Source of the DNA: CAYLJO01 sp964383905
Lineage (GTDB): Bacteria > Acidobacteriota > Blastocatellia > Pyrinomonadales > Pyrinomonadaceae
Assembly: GCA_964383905.1 (NCBI GenBank)
Contig: CAYLJO010000082.1
Coordinates: 1-25,426 of the forward strand
Direction: 5' to 3'
DNA: 25,426 nt
Positions 8,238-16,196 of the stretch are shown in pieces (the stretch's first letter is position 1; each line of letters begins with the position of its first letter). The notes under the pieces were generated by a model, which was given only the letters and a program-made list of their open reading frames with translations, did no database searches and was not told the origin of the DNA. The position numbers and the translations under genes are program-made.

Positions 8238-9750
8238 AGCGCCGGCCCGCGACGGGACGCCGGTGGCGCGTGCCGCGGCGGCAACCCCTGGGTCGGGAGC
8301 CCATGCTGAACCGGAGCAGACGCTTGCCGGCAGCTTTGTCTTCCTCACGCTTTGCCTCGCAATAGCGCTCACAACACTGGCCTACGGTACGGTGCACTAC
8401 TGGTCACTGGCGATTTTTCAAGCGAGCGCGGCTTTCATTGTTGTCCTCTGGACGGTGGACGCATGGGGCACAGGGGTGCTGCGCATCAGCCGCAATCAAC
8501 TGCAATGGCCGCTCGTGGGCCTGTTCGTGATCGGCGTTATTCAACTATTCCCCCTCGGCAGCGCGCCGGACGCCGCCCTCCCGGTCGCGCCTGCGAAGAG
8601 CCTCTCGCTTGACCCCTACTCGACGCGGTTCGTGCTGGTCCAGCTTCTCGCGTTGATGATTTATTTCGCCGCCGCCCTCGTTTTCACAGACAGCCCGCGG
8701 CGGCTGCGCGCCCTCGTGCGTACCATCATTATCTTCGGCTTTTTCCTGGCGATCTTCGGGCTTGTCCAGTCTTTCACCAGTCCGACCAAAATCTACTGGT
8801 TCCGCGAGTTGCCGCAGAGCGTAGCCTTCGGCCCCTTCATTAACCGCCATCACTTTGCGGGTTATATGGAGTTGACGCTCGCGCTGCCACTCGGCCTGCT
8901 CTTCTCCGGCGCGGTGGAACGCGACAAAAGAGTGCTTTACATCTTCGCCGCCGCGCTGATGGGCGTCGCGCTCGTCATGACGGCTTCGCGGGGCGGCATC
9001 ATCAGCCTTGTCGCCGAGCTCTTTTTTCTCGCGGCGGTGACGGGCGTCAGGAGGAAGCGTGAAGCAGACGGCGCGACGGAAAAAAGCGATCGTACGCGCG
9101 CCGCCGCGGTGCGCGCGGGCCTCGCCTTCGCGTTTATCATCGCCCTCTTCGCAGGCGTTGTGGCGTTCGGCGGTGAAGACTCTTTGAGCCGGTTCGTGGG
9201 GACGGTCAACGCGGACGATCCGACGACCGGGCGCACCCATTTCTGGGGCGTCACGCTCGACGTCATACGCGATCATCCGTGGGTCGGCGCGGGCCTCGGC
9301 GCCTACAGCCTGGCCTATCCACGCTACGACTCGCATAACGGTCTGTTTCGTGTGGAGCAGGCGCACAACGATTATTTGCAGGTGCTGTCGGATGCGGGCG
9401 TGGCGGGCGCGTTGCTCGGGCTTTTTTTCATTGTCACGCTGTTCCGCGTAGGCTCTGAGCGCAGGGAGACAAAAGACCTGTTCCGGCGGGGCGTCGCGAC
9501 GGGGGCACTCGCCGGATGTTTCGCCGTGCTGGTCCATAGCTTCTTTGACTTTACGCTGCATACCACTTCAAACGCGCTGCTCTTTTTAATACTGGCTGCC
9601 CTCGCCACTCTGAACGGGCGCGTCGAACGCTCCGGGCAACGCCGGCACCGCCGGAGGCGGCATCATTCACACCCGAGCCTTCCGCCCTCGCCCGCCCTTC
9701 ACGAACAGGGCCACGGAAGCTTGAGATTACCCGCGCAGGATCGGCGATGA
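8206..9750 (+). CDS. O-antigen ligase / polymerase family membrane protein
   Basis: A protein of about 514 aa with roughly ten or more hydrophobic helices and a soluble periplasmic stretch between about 290 and 400. FINRHHFAGYMELTLALPLGL and MTASRGGIISLV are characteristic of the Wzy_C/O-antigen ligase superfamily, as is GAGLGAYSLAYPRYDSH...AHNDYLQVLSDAGVAG (about 360-400). The enzyme would polymerise or ligate undecaprenyl-linked glycan outside the inner membrane. The open frame extends to 8149, but ATG 8206 (MTTSISNAP) is preferred because it leaves a short overlap with the TPR gene. The last 35 residues are an unusual Arg/His/Pro-rich tail. The stop overlaps the next ATG as ATGA. A second member of this superfamily is at 19126-20778. 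Confidence 0.86.
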   Translation: MTTSISNAPAEAPARDGTPVARAAAATPGSGAHAEPEQTLAGSFVFLTLCLAIALTTLAYGTVHYWSLAIFQASAAFIVVLWTVDAWGTGVLRISRNQLQWPLVGLFVIGVIQLFPLGSAPDAALPVAPAKSLSLDPYSTRFVLVQLLALMIYFAAALVFTDSPRRLRALVRTIIIFGFFLAIFGLVQSFTSPTKIYWFRELPQSVAFGPFINRHHFAGYMELTLALPLGLLFSGAVERDKRVLYIFAAALMGVALVMTASRGGIISLVAELFFLAAVTGVRRKREADGATEKSDRTRAAAVRAGLAFAFIIALFAGVVAFGGEDSLSRFVGTVNADDPTTGRTHFWGVTLDVIRDHPWVGAGLGAYSLAYPRYDSHNGLFRVEQAHNDYLQVLSDAGVAGALLGLFFIVTLFRVGSERRETKDLFRRGVATGALAGCFAVLVHSFFDFTLHTTSNALLFLILAALATLNGRVERSGQRRHRRRRHHSHPSLPPSPALHEQGHGSLRLPAQDRR

Positions 9751-10994
9751 AAAGGAGTCTGCTTCAATTGATTGTGTGCCCGCTGTGCGGCGGTGTACTT
9801 AACGGCGAAAGCTTCAAAGAAGGGGGTGGCGAGATAATAAGCGGCGTCCTGACCTGCGGGGCGTGCGGCACAGGTTACCCGGTCATCGGCGGTATCCCGC
9901 GCCTGCTCCCGCCGGCGCTCCAAAGCATGTTACGTGAGGCCCACCCCGAATTCTTCAACGCGAACCGGAGGCGTTTGCCCGACGGGTTGTCGCCGGAAGT
10001 GAGCCAGGAGGGGCACCCGGGGCAGGGGCCGCCGCTCGAAAGAACTGAAATGGAGCGGGCGCTGGCGGCGCAGCATAGAACGGCCCGAAGTTTCGGCTAC
10101 GAGTGGCAAATGTTTTCCGAGATGCTGCCGGAGTACGAGTCAAACTTTCGCTGGTACTTTGAGCGCTTCGCGCCGGCCGCCTTTGTGGGTAAGCGTGTGC
10201 TCGACGTGGGCTGCGGGACGGGCCGCCACACCTTTCATATGGCGCGAAGCGGCGCGCGCGAAGTGGTGGCGATGGACCTCAGCCAGGCGATAGAGGTAGC
10301 CGCGCGCAATAACCGCACCCACCCCAACGCTCATTTCGTGCAGGCCGACATCTATCACCCGCCGTTCCCGCCAGACTCTTTTGATTTCATCTATAGCCTG
10401 GGCGTTTTGCATCACCTGCCCGATCCGGAAAAAGGGTTTCGTGCCTTGCTGCCGCTGCTGAGGCCGGGCGGATTCGTGAACATTTACCTGTATTGGAATC
10501 TGGAAGGGGAAGCCGCCTGGCGGCGCTCCGCGCTCCGCGCCGTGACCGATCTTCGCCGCCTCACAACGCGGCTGCCGCACCCTTTACTCCAAAAAATATC
10601 GTGGCTCATTGCCGCCGGATTTCAACTCGCCCTGGTCCTTCCGGCCCGCGCGCTCGACCGATTCGCGGCGACCAGGCGGCTTGCCGACCGCGTGCCGCTC
10701 GGACACTATCGAAAATACTCTTTTCGTGTGCTTTACACAGACCAGTTCGACCGCTTCTCCGCGCCGATCGAAAATCGCTATAGCCGCGCAGAGGTTAACG
10801 CCTGGTTTGAGCGCGCCGGGTTGGGAGACGTTGTCGTCCTCGGAGGTGCCGGGTGGCGGGCGTCGGGAAAACGCACGGCAGCAAATCCGGAGCCTGAAAA
10901 GAAAGAAGGCGCATCAGCGCACGCGGACGCCTTACCCTCAGTTGTTGCCGCACAGAAAATGAGAACTGACCCGCCCGACGTACTCCGGCAATAG
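9747..10994 (+). CDS. Trm112-like zinc domain fused to class I SAM-dependent methyltransferase
   Basis: A 415-aa protein. Residues 1-55 form a Trm112-type zinc ribbon with C11-P-x-C14 and C37-x2-C40, ending in YPVIGGIPRLLP. Residues about 145-260 are a Rossmann methyltransferase: VLDVGCGTGRHTFHMA (motif I, about 150), AMDLS (motif II), FVQADIYHPPFPPDSFDFIYSLGVLHHLPDP (motif IV region, about 205-235) and LRPGGFVNIYLYW. It probably methylates a small molecule or sugar-linked substrate in polysaccharide synthesis; such Trm112-methyltransferase fusions are common in surface-glycan loci. The start overlaps the ligase stop by four bases (ATGA), so translation is coupled. The C-terminal 40 residues are low-complexity and poorly conserved in appearance. 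Confidence 0.85.
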   Translation: MKRSLLQLIVCPLCGGVLNGESFKEGGGEIISGVLTCGACGTGYPVIGGIPRLLPPALQSMLREAHPEFFNANRRRLPDGLSPEVSQEGHPGQGPPLERTEMERALAAQHRTARSFGYEWQMFSEMLPEYESNFRWYFERFAPAAFVGKRVLDVGCGTGRHTFHMARSGAREVVAMDLSQAIEVAARNNRTHPNAHFVQADIYHPPFPPDSFDFIYSLGVLHHLPDPEKGFRALLPLLRPGGFVNIYLYWNLEGEAAWRRSALRAVTDLRRLTTRLPHPLLQKISWLIAAGFQLALVLPARALDRFAATRRLADRVPLGHYRKYSFRVLYTDQFDRFSAPIENRYSRAEVNAWFERAGLGDVVVLGGAGWRASGKRTAANPEPEKKEGASAHADALPSVVAAQKMRTDPPDVLRQ

Positions 10995-11122
10995 AGCAGG
11001 CCGTTCTCAGGGCGCTTGACTTCAAATAGTTGTATACTGTCGCCGACAGGCTATCACTTTATCTCCCCGGTAGCGCCACCACCTGGATTTTAACTGGCCG
11101 GCAAACGAGGAGAAGACTGCGC

Positions 11123-12973
11123 GTGACTTCGGCGGCAACCGCTAAAATGGCTGGCGCGGAAAGCGGACCGGCGCCCGGTTTGGCGACGCTCCCCAAACTC
11201 TGTCTCACCGCCATCCATCGACACGCTAAGCTGGATGCGCTCAACCACAAGCGCGCGGCCGAGTGGCTTCACATCCCCGCCGAAACTTTCATCAGGCGCG
11301 TCCGACACGTCGCGCTCGGCCTCGCGGAACTGGGGATCAAGGCCGGCGACCGCGTCGCGCTTCTTTCCGAAAACCGCCCGGAGTGGTCGATTGCCGATCT
11401 GGCCATGCTCAGCCTCGGCGCGGTCAACGTGCCGATCTACACCACACAGGCGGTCGAGCAGGTACGTTACATCCTGACGGATTCCGGCGCGCGCACGCTC
11501 TTTGTTTCAGGGGGCAAGGTCTTCAAACACGCGCGCGGCGGGGTCGAAGGCGTTAAAGGGCTCGAAAATATCATCTTCTTTGACGAAGAAGCGGCGGAGG
11601 GTACGGGGCGGGCGATAACGCTTGACGCGCTCGAGCGGCGCGGCGCCGAGCGCGACCGCCTTGAGCCCTACGCCTACGAGGCGTACATGAGTGCCGGGCG
11701 CGGGGATGAGCTCGCCACGATCATCTATACTTCGGGCACCACGGGTGAGCCGAAAGGCGTGATGCTGACCCATCAGAACTTTGTCTCCAACGTGCTTGCG
11801 ATCTCGAACGAGTTGCCCATCTCCTCCACAGATACGGCCCTCTCCGTCCTGCCGCTCTCACACATCTTTGAGCGAACAGTCTTTTACGTCTTCTGCTGGA
11901 CCGGCGTTTCCGTCTATTACGCCGCCTCGTTTGAGCAGGTCGGCGAACACTTGCGCGAAGTTCGCCCCACGATCATGACCGCGGTGCCACGGCTCTTCGA
12001 GAAGGTTTATCACCGCATCATTAAGAAGGGGACGGCCGAAGGAGGCTGGAGAAGCAAGATATTCCTGCGTGCCCTGGATGTCGGTCAGCGTTACGCCGAG
12101 CTGAAAAGCAGGCGCGAAACGGTGCCCCCGCTCTTGCAGCTCCAGCAGGAGGTCGCGAGCCGCCTGGTCTTCTCGAAGTGGCGGGCCGGCGTGGGCGGGC
12201 GCCTGCGATATTTTGTTTCCGGCGGCGCCCCCCTTTCACCCGCCCTCTCTTATGCTTTTTTGGCGGCGGGAATCCCCATCTTCCAGGGCTACGGGATGAC
12301 GGAGGCCTGTATCGTGTCGGTCAATCGTCCTGACGATAATCGCATCGGCTCGGTCGGTTTGCCGTTCCGGGGGATTGAGGTGGCGATCGCTTCCGACGGT
12401 GAGATTCTGGTACGTGGGCCGGATGTGATGCGGGGTTACTACGGTAAACCGGAAGCGACGGCGTCCGCGGTGACCAGAGACGGCTGGTTCGCCACCGGTG
12501 ACGTCGGCCACATAGACGAGGGCGGCCACCTTTACATCACCGACCGCAAGAAAGACCTTTTCAAGCTGTCGAACGGGAAATACGTCGCGCCGCAACTGAT
12601 CGAGAGCTTGATTAAACAGAGTACGCTGGTCAATCAGGTGGTGGTGGTCGGCGCCGGACGCAAGCAGCCGGCCGCCCTCATTGTCCCTGAGTGGGAGGCG
12701 CTGGCGAATGTGACGCAGGAAGCGGGCGTGCCGCGAACATCAACGCGCGCCGAATTGAGCCGCGACCCCGCCGTTATCAAACTCGTGCAGCGTGAAGTGG
12801 CCGGGTTGACGGCCGGGCTGGCGGACTACGAGCGCGTGCGCCGCGTCGCGCTATTACCCAGGGAGTTCTCCATAGATGGCGGGGAATTGACGCCAACGCT
12901 CAAAGTTAAGCGGCGCGTCGTGGAAGAAAAATATGGCGACCTGATGGATGAATTATACAGCTCATCCTCTTAG
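11123..12973 (+). CDS. AMP-forming long-chain acyl-CoA synthetase family protein
   Basis: A 616-aa ANL-superfamily enzyme that activates a carboxylate (usually a fatty acid) as acyl-AMP and then acyl-CoA. IIYTSGTTGEPKGVMLTH (about residue 199) is the P-loop motif, GYGMTEA (about 389) is motif A5, GWFATGDVGHID (about 454) carries the ribose-binding Asp, and TDRKKDLFKLSNGKYVAP (about 473) is the hinge region of long-chain synthetases. The frame is open from 11030, but GTG 11123 is preferred: GAGGAG at 11107-11112 is well placed and the upstream 31 residues look non-coding. The gene stands 128 bases after the methyltransferase and may have its own promoter. It could supply acyl groups for lipid or for polymer acylation, but generic fatty-acid metabolism is equally possible. 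Confidence 0.9.
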   Translation: MTSAATAKMAGAESGPAPGLATLPKLCLTAIHRHAKLDALNHKRAAEWLHIPAETFIRRVRHVALGLAELGIKAGDRVALLSENRPEWSIADLAMLSLGAVNVPIYTTQAVEQVRYILTDSGARTLFVSGGKVFKHARGGVEGVKGLENIIFFDEEAAEGTGRAITLDALERRGAERDRLEPYAYEAYMSAGRGDELATIIYTSGTTGEPKGVMLTHQNFVSNVLAISNELPISSTDTALSVLPLSHIFERTVFYVFCWTGVSVYYAASFEQVGEHLREVRPTIMTAVPRLFEKVYHRIIKKGTAEGGWRSKIFLRALDVGQRYAELKSRRETVPPLLQLQQEVASRLVFSKWRAGVGGRLRYFVSGGAPLSPALSYAFLAAGIPIFQGYGMTEACIVSVNRPDDNRIGSVGLPFRGIEVAIASDGEILVRGPDVMRGYYGKPEATASAVTRDGWFATGDVGHIDEGGHLYITDRKKDLFKLSNGKYVAPQLIESLIKQSTLVNQVVVVGAGRKQPAALIVPEWEALANVTQEAGVPRTSTRAELSRDPAVIKLVQREVAGLTAGLADYERVRRVALLPREFSIDGGELTPTLKVKRRVVEEKYGDLMDELYSSSS

Positions 12974-12983
12974 TCGTTGATGA

Positions 12984-13007
12984 GGCGGGAACGCAATTTC
13001 GCCCGCC
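12984..13007. terminator. GC-rich hairpin between convergent genes
   Basis: GGCGGG (12984-12989) and CCCGCC (13002-13007) form a 6-bp GC stem with a 12-base loop, in the 100-bp gap between the acyl-CoA synthetase stop and the end of the minus-strand zinc-finger gene. Its position suits a bidirectional transcription end, but there is no T-tract on either side. Confidence 0.35.
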
Positions 13008-13073
13008 AAGTCTTCGGGTTAATGCGCAAATCGGGGGGTTGACCGGGCGGAAAAGCAAAATTGGTCACCGGGG

Positions 13074-13430
13074 CTAAGAGTAGGCGTCGGTGAGCGTCAG
13101 GCCCTCTTTTTCATAGGCCGTCTCGCGCAGAGTTTCTATCGCAGGGGCGACGTTCAACAGCGATTCAGCCAGGCGACGCAGGTTCGAAGGGATATCGACT
13201 AGGGTGAACTCTTCAACCTCAGTCGGGGCATGCTCCGTCAGCAGTTGAAGCTCCGCGCCGCAGAACTCGCAGGCCTCCGTGTGGCCCGCGATCCACATTC
13301 TCTGTTCCAGCAGGAGAGACCCGGCGAGGTATGAAAGCAGCAGCTCCGAAGAAGGGCAGGTCGCTTGTTTACTGAAAAATCTTGGTTCGCTTAATAAGGT
13401 TGCGCTTGGCGAATTCATATACTCCCCCAC
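13074..13430 (-). CDS. Small zinc-finger protein with anti-sigma-type HxxxCxxC motif
   Basis: A protein of 114-118 aa. Counting from the GTG at 13430, the motif is H50-TEA-C54-EF-C57, preceded by LLLSYLAGSLLLEQRMWIAGH. This matches the zf-HC2/ZAS pattern found at the N-terminus of anti-sigma factors, where a helix (SYLAG) precedes the zinc ligands. C25 (ATCPSSE) may be a fourth ligand. The remaining 60 residues show no membrane segment, so if it is an anti-sigma factor it is soluble and lacks a sensor domain. Two starts are possible: GTG 13430, or ATG 13418 with GGGGGAG only three bases upstream. It is divergent from the sigma-like gene at 14271, which makes a partner relationship plausible but unproven. 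Confidence 0.72.
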   Translation of the reverse strand: MGEYMNSPSATLLSEPRFFSKQATCPSSELLLSYLAGSLLLEQRMWIAGHTEACEFCGAELQLLTEHAPTEVEEFTLVDIPSNLRRLAESLLNVAPAIETLRETAYEKEGLTLTDAYS

Positions 13431-14270
13431 TCACTACTCGCACACTTGTGTACTGTTGGTCTAACTACGGCGCGCCCACCCGGAAGGGACACAGACAAAT
13501 GTGCGGCTCGGCTAGGGGCAAGAAATCAATGTGAGCCAAGGCTGTAAATCCTGGACGGGCGCTTCGCCTGGTCAACTGAAAAGAAAGCATTAATACTCAT
13601 CGACTTCCACAAGTTTATCGCCACCCGAGGGCTTTTTTGTCGAGTATTTTCAATGTTTTGCCGCCCGTGTAAAAAGATGTTGCTCATTTCCCGTTTTGCT
13701 GATAACATATTTTTTGTCAGTCAGGGAGCCTACTCCTTGACCACCCCTTCTTGGATGATCGCGCCCTTCCCCTTTGCGGTCGTCCGGCGCCACTTCCGAT
13801 AAGGTTCACATGACAAAGACTTGCGGGTCGCAGAGGTTATCTGATTGGTGACAGGCACTCGAACATACACCATCAAGGAAACGTGTGCGCCAACTCGAAA
13901 AATGGTCGCCACGCCTCGTCGCTCCTTTCAAACTTGGCAACAAAGAGCCACTCTTCTACAGGGCCACTCTTCTTTAGTCACCTGCCATTAGCAGACTCCC
14001 CTAACACGGTGAGTGAGCGGAGCGAGTTCGTCGCAAGCAGCGTCAATGTTCATGGGCGTTCAATCTTTTACAGTGTGTGGGCCGAGCGACCGGCAGGTCT
14101 GAGAGGTTGCCCGCCTTCAAAACAGGCCTCGTGCTTAAAGGGCTTCGGGAGAATTTACGAGCTCGGGGGATCGCCGGGGTGGAGTGATAGCTTCGGTAAA
14201 AGATTGATGCCACCAAAGAAATTTCGCTAATGCTTGACCAGCCCTGCGCCTCTTCAAACTGCTAAAAACT
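13431..14270. other. Long intergenic region between divergent regulatory genes, no convincing gene
   Basis: About 840 bp with lower GC than its surroundings and no frame with family resemblance. The open frame at 13883-14230 (+) has a composition unlike the neighbouring proteins and no ribosome site. Visible structure is limited to a short direct repeat GCCACTCTTCT (two copies, about 13946-13972) and AT-rich tracts at 13610-13720 with TTGCTC and TAACAT 17 bases apart, a weak promoter match. The region probably holds the divergent promoters of the zinc-finger and sigma-like genes, and perhaps a decayed gene or unrecognised small RNA. Confidence 0.45.
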
Positions 14271-15461
14271 GTGAATTCCACCGGTAACAACCATCTGCCT
14301 GATCCCTCGGCGAGCACCGTCGAAGAGTTGCCGCGCTCGCGACGCTCCGCCACCGATCGCTCTTCCCGGAGCTATCACTGGATCTCGAGCTTACGCTCTT
14401 CAGACGTCAGTCGCCTGTGGGCTGAGCTGCATCGCCTGGTCTGCCACCACCCGCTCGTGCGCGCTTCGCGCAGCGCCGGCCTGCTGGTCGAAGAAGGCGC
14501 GCACAACGCCTATACGGATCTGACGCAAGAGCTCTTCGTGCAGCTCCTCAGCAAAGGTCGCTTCCAGCATTATCTTGACACGGGGATGACCGACATCGAG
14601 ATCGAGTGCGAGATTGGGCAGATCGAGTTAACGAACCTTCTGACGTCCGAGCTGCGCAAACGCCACCCGGAATCCTACCGCCTCGCGCGCCGCATCTCAA
14701 CCATCATCCAATCGAGCGCCAACTTCCGCCGCTTTGATAGCACCGGCCGAGACGTTGAGCCGCACCGGCGCCTCGCCGACCGCGTCTATGGCTTGAGTGA
14801 ATGGGCCGAGGGGAAACCCAGGCGCGAGAGCCACGACCTTGAGCAACGCATCCAGATGATCCCGGTGCGCCAGCGCGACACGCGGCTGGTCGGGTGCACG
14901 GGCGATTCGCAGGTCGTCATCAGCAACTCTGATCTTGAAGATTTAATCATTTCCGTGCTCGACGCCGCCGACGCCCCGGTCGATGTCCGCACGCTCCGGA
15001 GCCTCGTCATGTCGCGGCTGCCGGTCATGGATATTTACCTTGTGCCGCTCGGCGGCGACGACAATGACGAGCGCTCGAACCAGTTCGAGCCGGTGGACGA
15101 CGGGGAGAATCCCGAACAGGGCCTCTTGCGCCGTGAATCGGAGCGCGAAGCCGCAGGATTTGTTGATCAGTTCTTGAAGAACCTGCACGAGACCGTGCGC
15201 GGCAAGGTTAAACAATACAACCGCATGCTCGGCGTTTTGTGGCATTGCTATTTGAGCCCGGATCACTCGACGCAGATCGAAGTCGCGGCCATGCTCGGTG
15301 TTTCGGATTCGCTCGTCTCGGATTATCGCCGTCGCATCGAACAGGAGTTGCGCGCGCTCTCCTTCTCCGAGATTGAAGAGGCTCGCCGTTTCGAAATGGC
15401 GTTGCGCGAGCGCGTGCGCGCGTTGGTGCTTGCCGGCGAGGAAGAGAGCATCGCGGTTTAG
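14271..15461 (+). CDS. Sigma-70-like regulatory protein with C-terminal HTH
   Basis: A 396-aa protein. Residues about 80-145 (YTDLTQELFVQLLSKGRF...) resemble sigma region 2, in which DLxQExFLxLL is the common core. Residues about 332-363 (STQIEVAAMLGVSDSLVSDYRRRIEQELRAL) form a helix-turn-helix like sigma region 4. Between them is an unusual spacer of about 190 residues containing an acidic stretch (GGDDNDERSN), much longer than in ECF sigma factors. The first 45 residues look disordered. GTG 14271 is the longest start and lacks a clear Shine-Dalgarno sequence, so the true N-terminus may lie further in. It probably controls transcription, perhaps of the flanking polysaccharide genes, and may pair with the divergent zinc-finger protein. 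Family assignment is by pattern only. Confidence 0.65.
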   Translation: MNSTGNNHLPDPSASTVEELPRSRRSATDRSSRSYHWISSLRSSDVSRLWAELHRLVCHHPLVRASRSAGLLVEEGAHNAYTDLTQELFVQLLSKGRFQHYLDTGMTDIEIECEIGQIELTNLLTSELRKRHPESYRLARRISTIIQSSANFRRFDSTGRDVEPHRRLADRVYGLSEWAEGKPRRESHDLEQRIQMIPVRQRDTRLVGCTGDSQVVISNSDLEDLIISVLDAADAPVDVRTLRSLVMSRLPVMDIYLVPLGGDDNDERSNQFEPVDDGENPEQGLLRRESEREAAGFVDQFLKNLHETVRGKVKQYNRMLGVLWHCYLSPDHSTQIEVAAMLGVSDSLVSDYRRRIEQELRALSFSEIEEARRFEMALRERVRALVLAGEEESIAV

Positions 15462-15506
15462 CTTGCTCTCCTGAATGAAACCCCGCCTCTTATTTTATCG
15501 TTCATC

Positions 15507-15545
15507 GGGCGCGGCCAATTTGACGGCCGCCCTCTTTCCGTTTAG
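15507..15545 (+). terminator. Probable intrinsic terminator of the sigma-like gene
   Basis: GGGCGCGGCC (15507-15516) pairs with GGCCGCCC (15525-15532) around an eight-base loop, with a two-base bulge, and is followed by the pyrimidine-rich TCTTTCCGTTT. It lies 45 bases after the stop codon of the sigma-like gene. A stem with a T-rich tail in this position fits a Rho-independent terminator. Confidence 0.55.
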
Positions 15546-15997
15546 AGTTTTAGAACGCTTGACTCGCGCACGCAAAAGTGCGCGGCGGTGATCAGGGCCA
15601 AAACACCTGGTTTTCGAGCAGATTTCTCAGGTCTTAAAATCCCCGGCCTGTCGCCTGCCAACCGTGGTTAATTGAAGACTGTGCAAATTAAAGTTCAGTG
15701 GAGTCAAGCACTTAGCAATTTAACCGGGAATGCCAGGAAAATCGGCTTGAATAGCTTTTTCAAGGAAAACCTATGAATTATCAGGGGCACTTCCTCTTGA
15801 GACTCCCATGCCGCTGACCATCGGTTTTTGTTAAGCCGTTGAAAATAAACAAGATCAATTTGCACAGCCTTCGGTTAATTGTGTCGCCGTCTTTACTGCT
15901 CTCAGCGCTGCCCATTTCCTTGGCCGATTGAGCGGCCCAGGTTGCGTTGGGAGTTTAGTCTTGATTAGGCTTTTATATTAAGGCGGTGTCGGGGATG

Positions 15998-16070
15998 CCC
16001 TTGCGTGGCGCGTCATGCAAGGGGCTTTAACGCGCAAAGATGAGCGCGCCCCGCAGTTTGAAGGGCGCGC
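15998..16070 (+). promoter_or_regulatory. Two consecutive strong hairpins in the leader of the GT2 gene
   Basis: CCCTTGC (15998-16004) pairs with GCAAGGG (16017-16023) across a 12-base loop. GCGCGCCC (16044-16051) pairs with GGGCGCGC (16063-16070) across an 11-base loop. Both stems are perfect, and they lie 120-190 bases before the GT2 start. GCGC-rich stretches in the first loop could also pair with the second stem, so mutually exclusive folds are possible. Attenuator, RNA leader or protein-binding roles are all inference. Confidence 0.4.
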
Positions 16071-16082
16071 ACGGCATGTCCC

Positions 16083-16196
16083 ATGGCGAATAGCAATTGC
16101 CCACAGGAGGTGATTGATTGCACAGCGGACTCCGCGCTATCGCGATCTATCGATTTTCAGCGGTGTGATCTACCGGGGCTGGCAGGTATTCTATGA
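16083..16196 (+). CDS. Possible short upstream ORF coupled to the GT2 gene
   Basis: A 37-codon frame starting at ATG 16083 (MANSNCPQEVIDC...) ends in a TGA whose bases overlap the GT2 start codon as ATGA (16193-16196), the arrangement of translationally coupled genes. No good ribosome site precedes ATG 16083, and no family resemblance is seen. It competes with the TTG 16118 leader frame in another phase. It may be chance. Confidence 0.15.
   Translation: MANSNCPQEVIDCTADSALSRSIDFQRCDLPGLAGIL
16105..16114 (+). promoter_or_regulatory. Orphan near-perfect Shine-Dalgarno sequence upstream of the GT2 gene
   Basis: AGGAGGTGAT matches the 16S anti-Shine-Dalgarno over ten bases but lies about 80 bases before the GT2 ATG, too far to serve it. 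TTG 16118, at a suitable distance, would open a 16-codon reading frame (MHSGLRAIAIYRFSAV) ending at TGA 16166-16168, 24 bases before the GT2 start. A leader peptide is possible. Confidence 0.4.

Larger units (their letters stand above)
15546..16192. other. Long non-coding upstream region of the second polysaccharide block
   Basis: About 650 bp without a recognisable gene. It contains an 11-bp inverted repeat, CTGTGCAAATT (15679-15689) and AATTTGCACAG (15857-15867), with GGTTAATTG beside each arm in direct orientation; a small hairpin CTTGAA/TTCAAG near 15748; two GC hairpins (15998-16023 and 16044-16070); and a near-consensus ribosome site at 16105. The region probably carries the promoter and a structured 5' leader for the GT2 gene and those after it. 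No known riboswitch class was recognised. Confidence 0.5.

Noticed and set aside
8545..9561. Long antisense open frame (338 codons) opposite the O-antigen ligase
   Set aside because: Highly charged translation with no motif, typical of the opposite strand of a high-GC gene; the + strand protein has clear family signatures.
11015..11034. Promoter TTGACT...TATACT before the acyl-CoA synthetase
   Set aside because: The spacer is 11 bases, too short for a sigma-70 promoter; no better -35 was found.
14083..14190. A possible selenocysteine tRNA around CCTTCAAAA
   Set aside because: The anticodon-like TTCAAA lacks a well-paired stem, and no T-arm with a GTTCGA-type loop or long acceptor stem could be found.
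13883..14230. 115-codon open frame in the intergenic region
   Set aside because: No ribosome site, no family resemblance, and a residue composition rich in Ser/Pro/Lys unlike neighbouring proteins.
15543..15555. 13-bp repeat TAGAGTTTTAGAA shared with 20902-20914
   Set aside because: A few exact 13-mers are expected by chance in 25 kb, and the surrounding sequences do not align.
15998..16070. Cyclic-di-GMP (GEMM) or another known riboswitch
   Set aside because: The conserved GEMM core strings were not found; only generic hairpins are visible.
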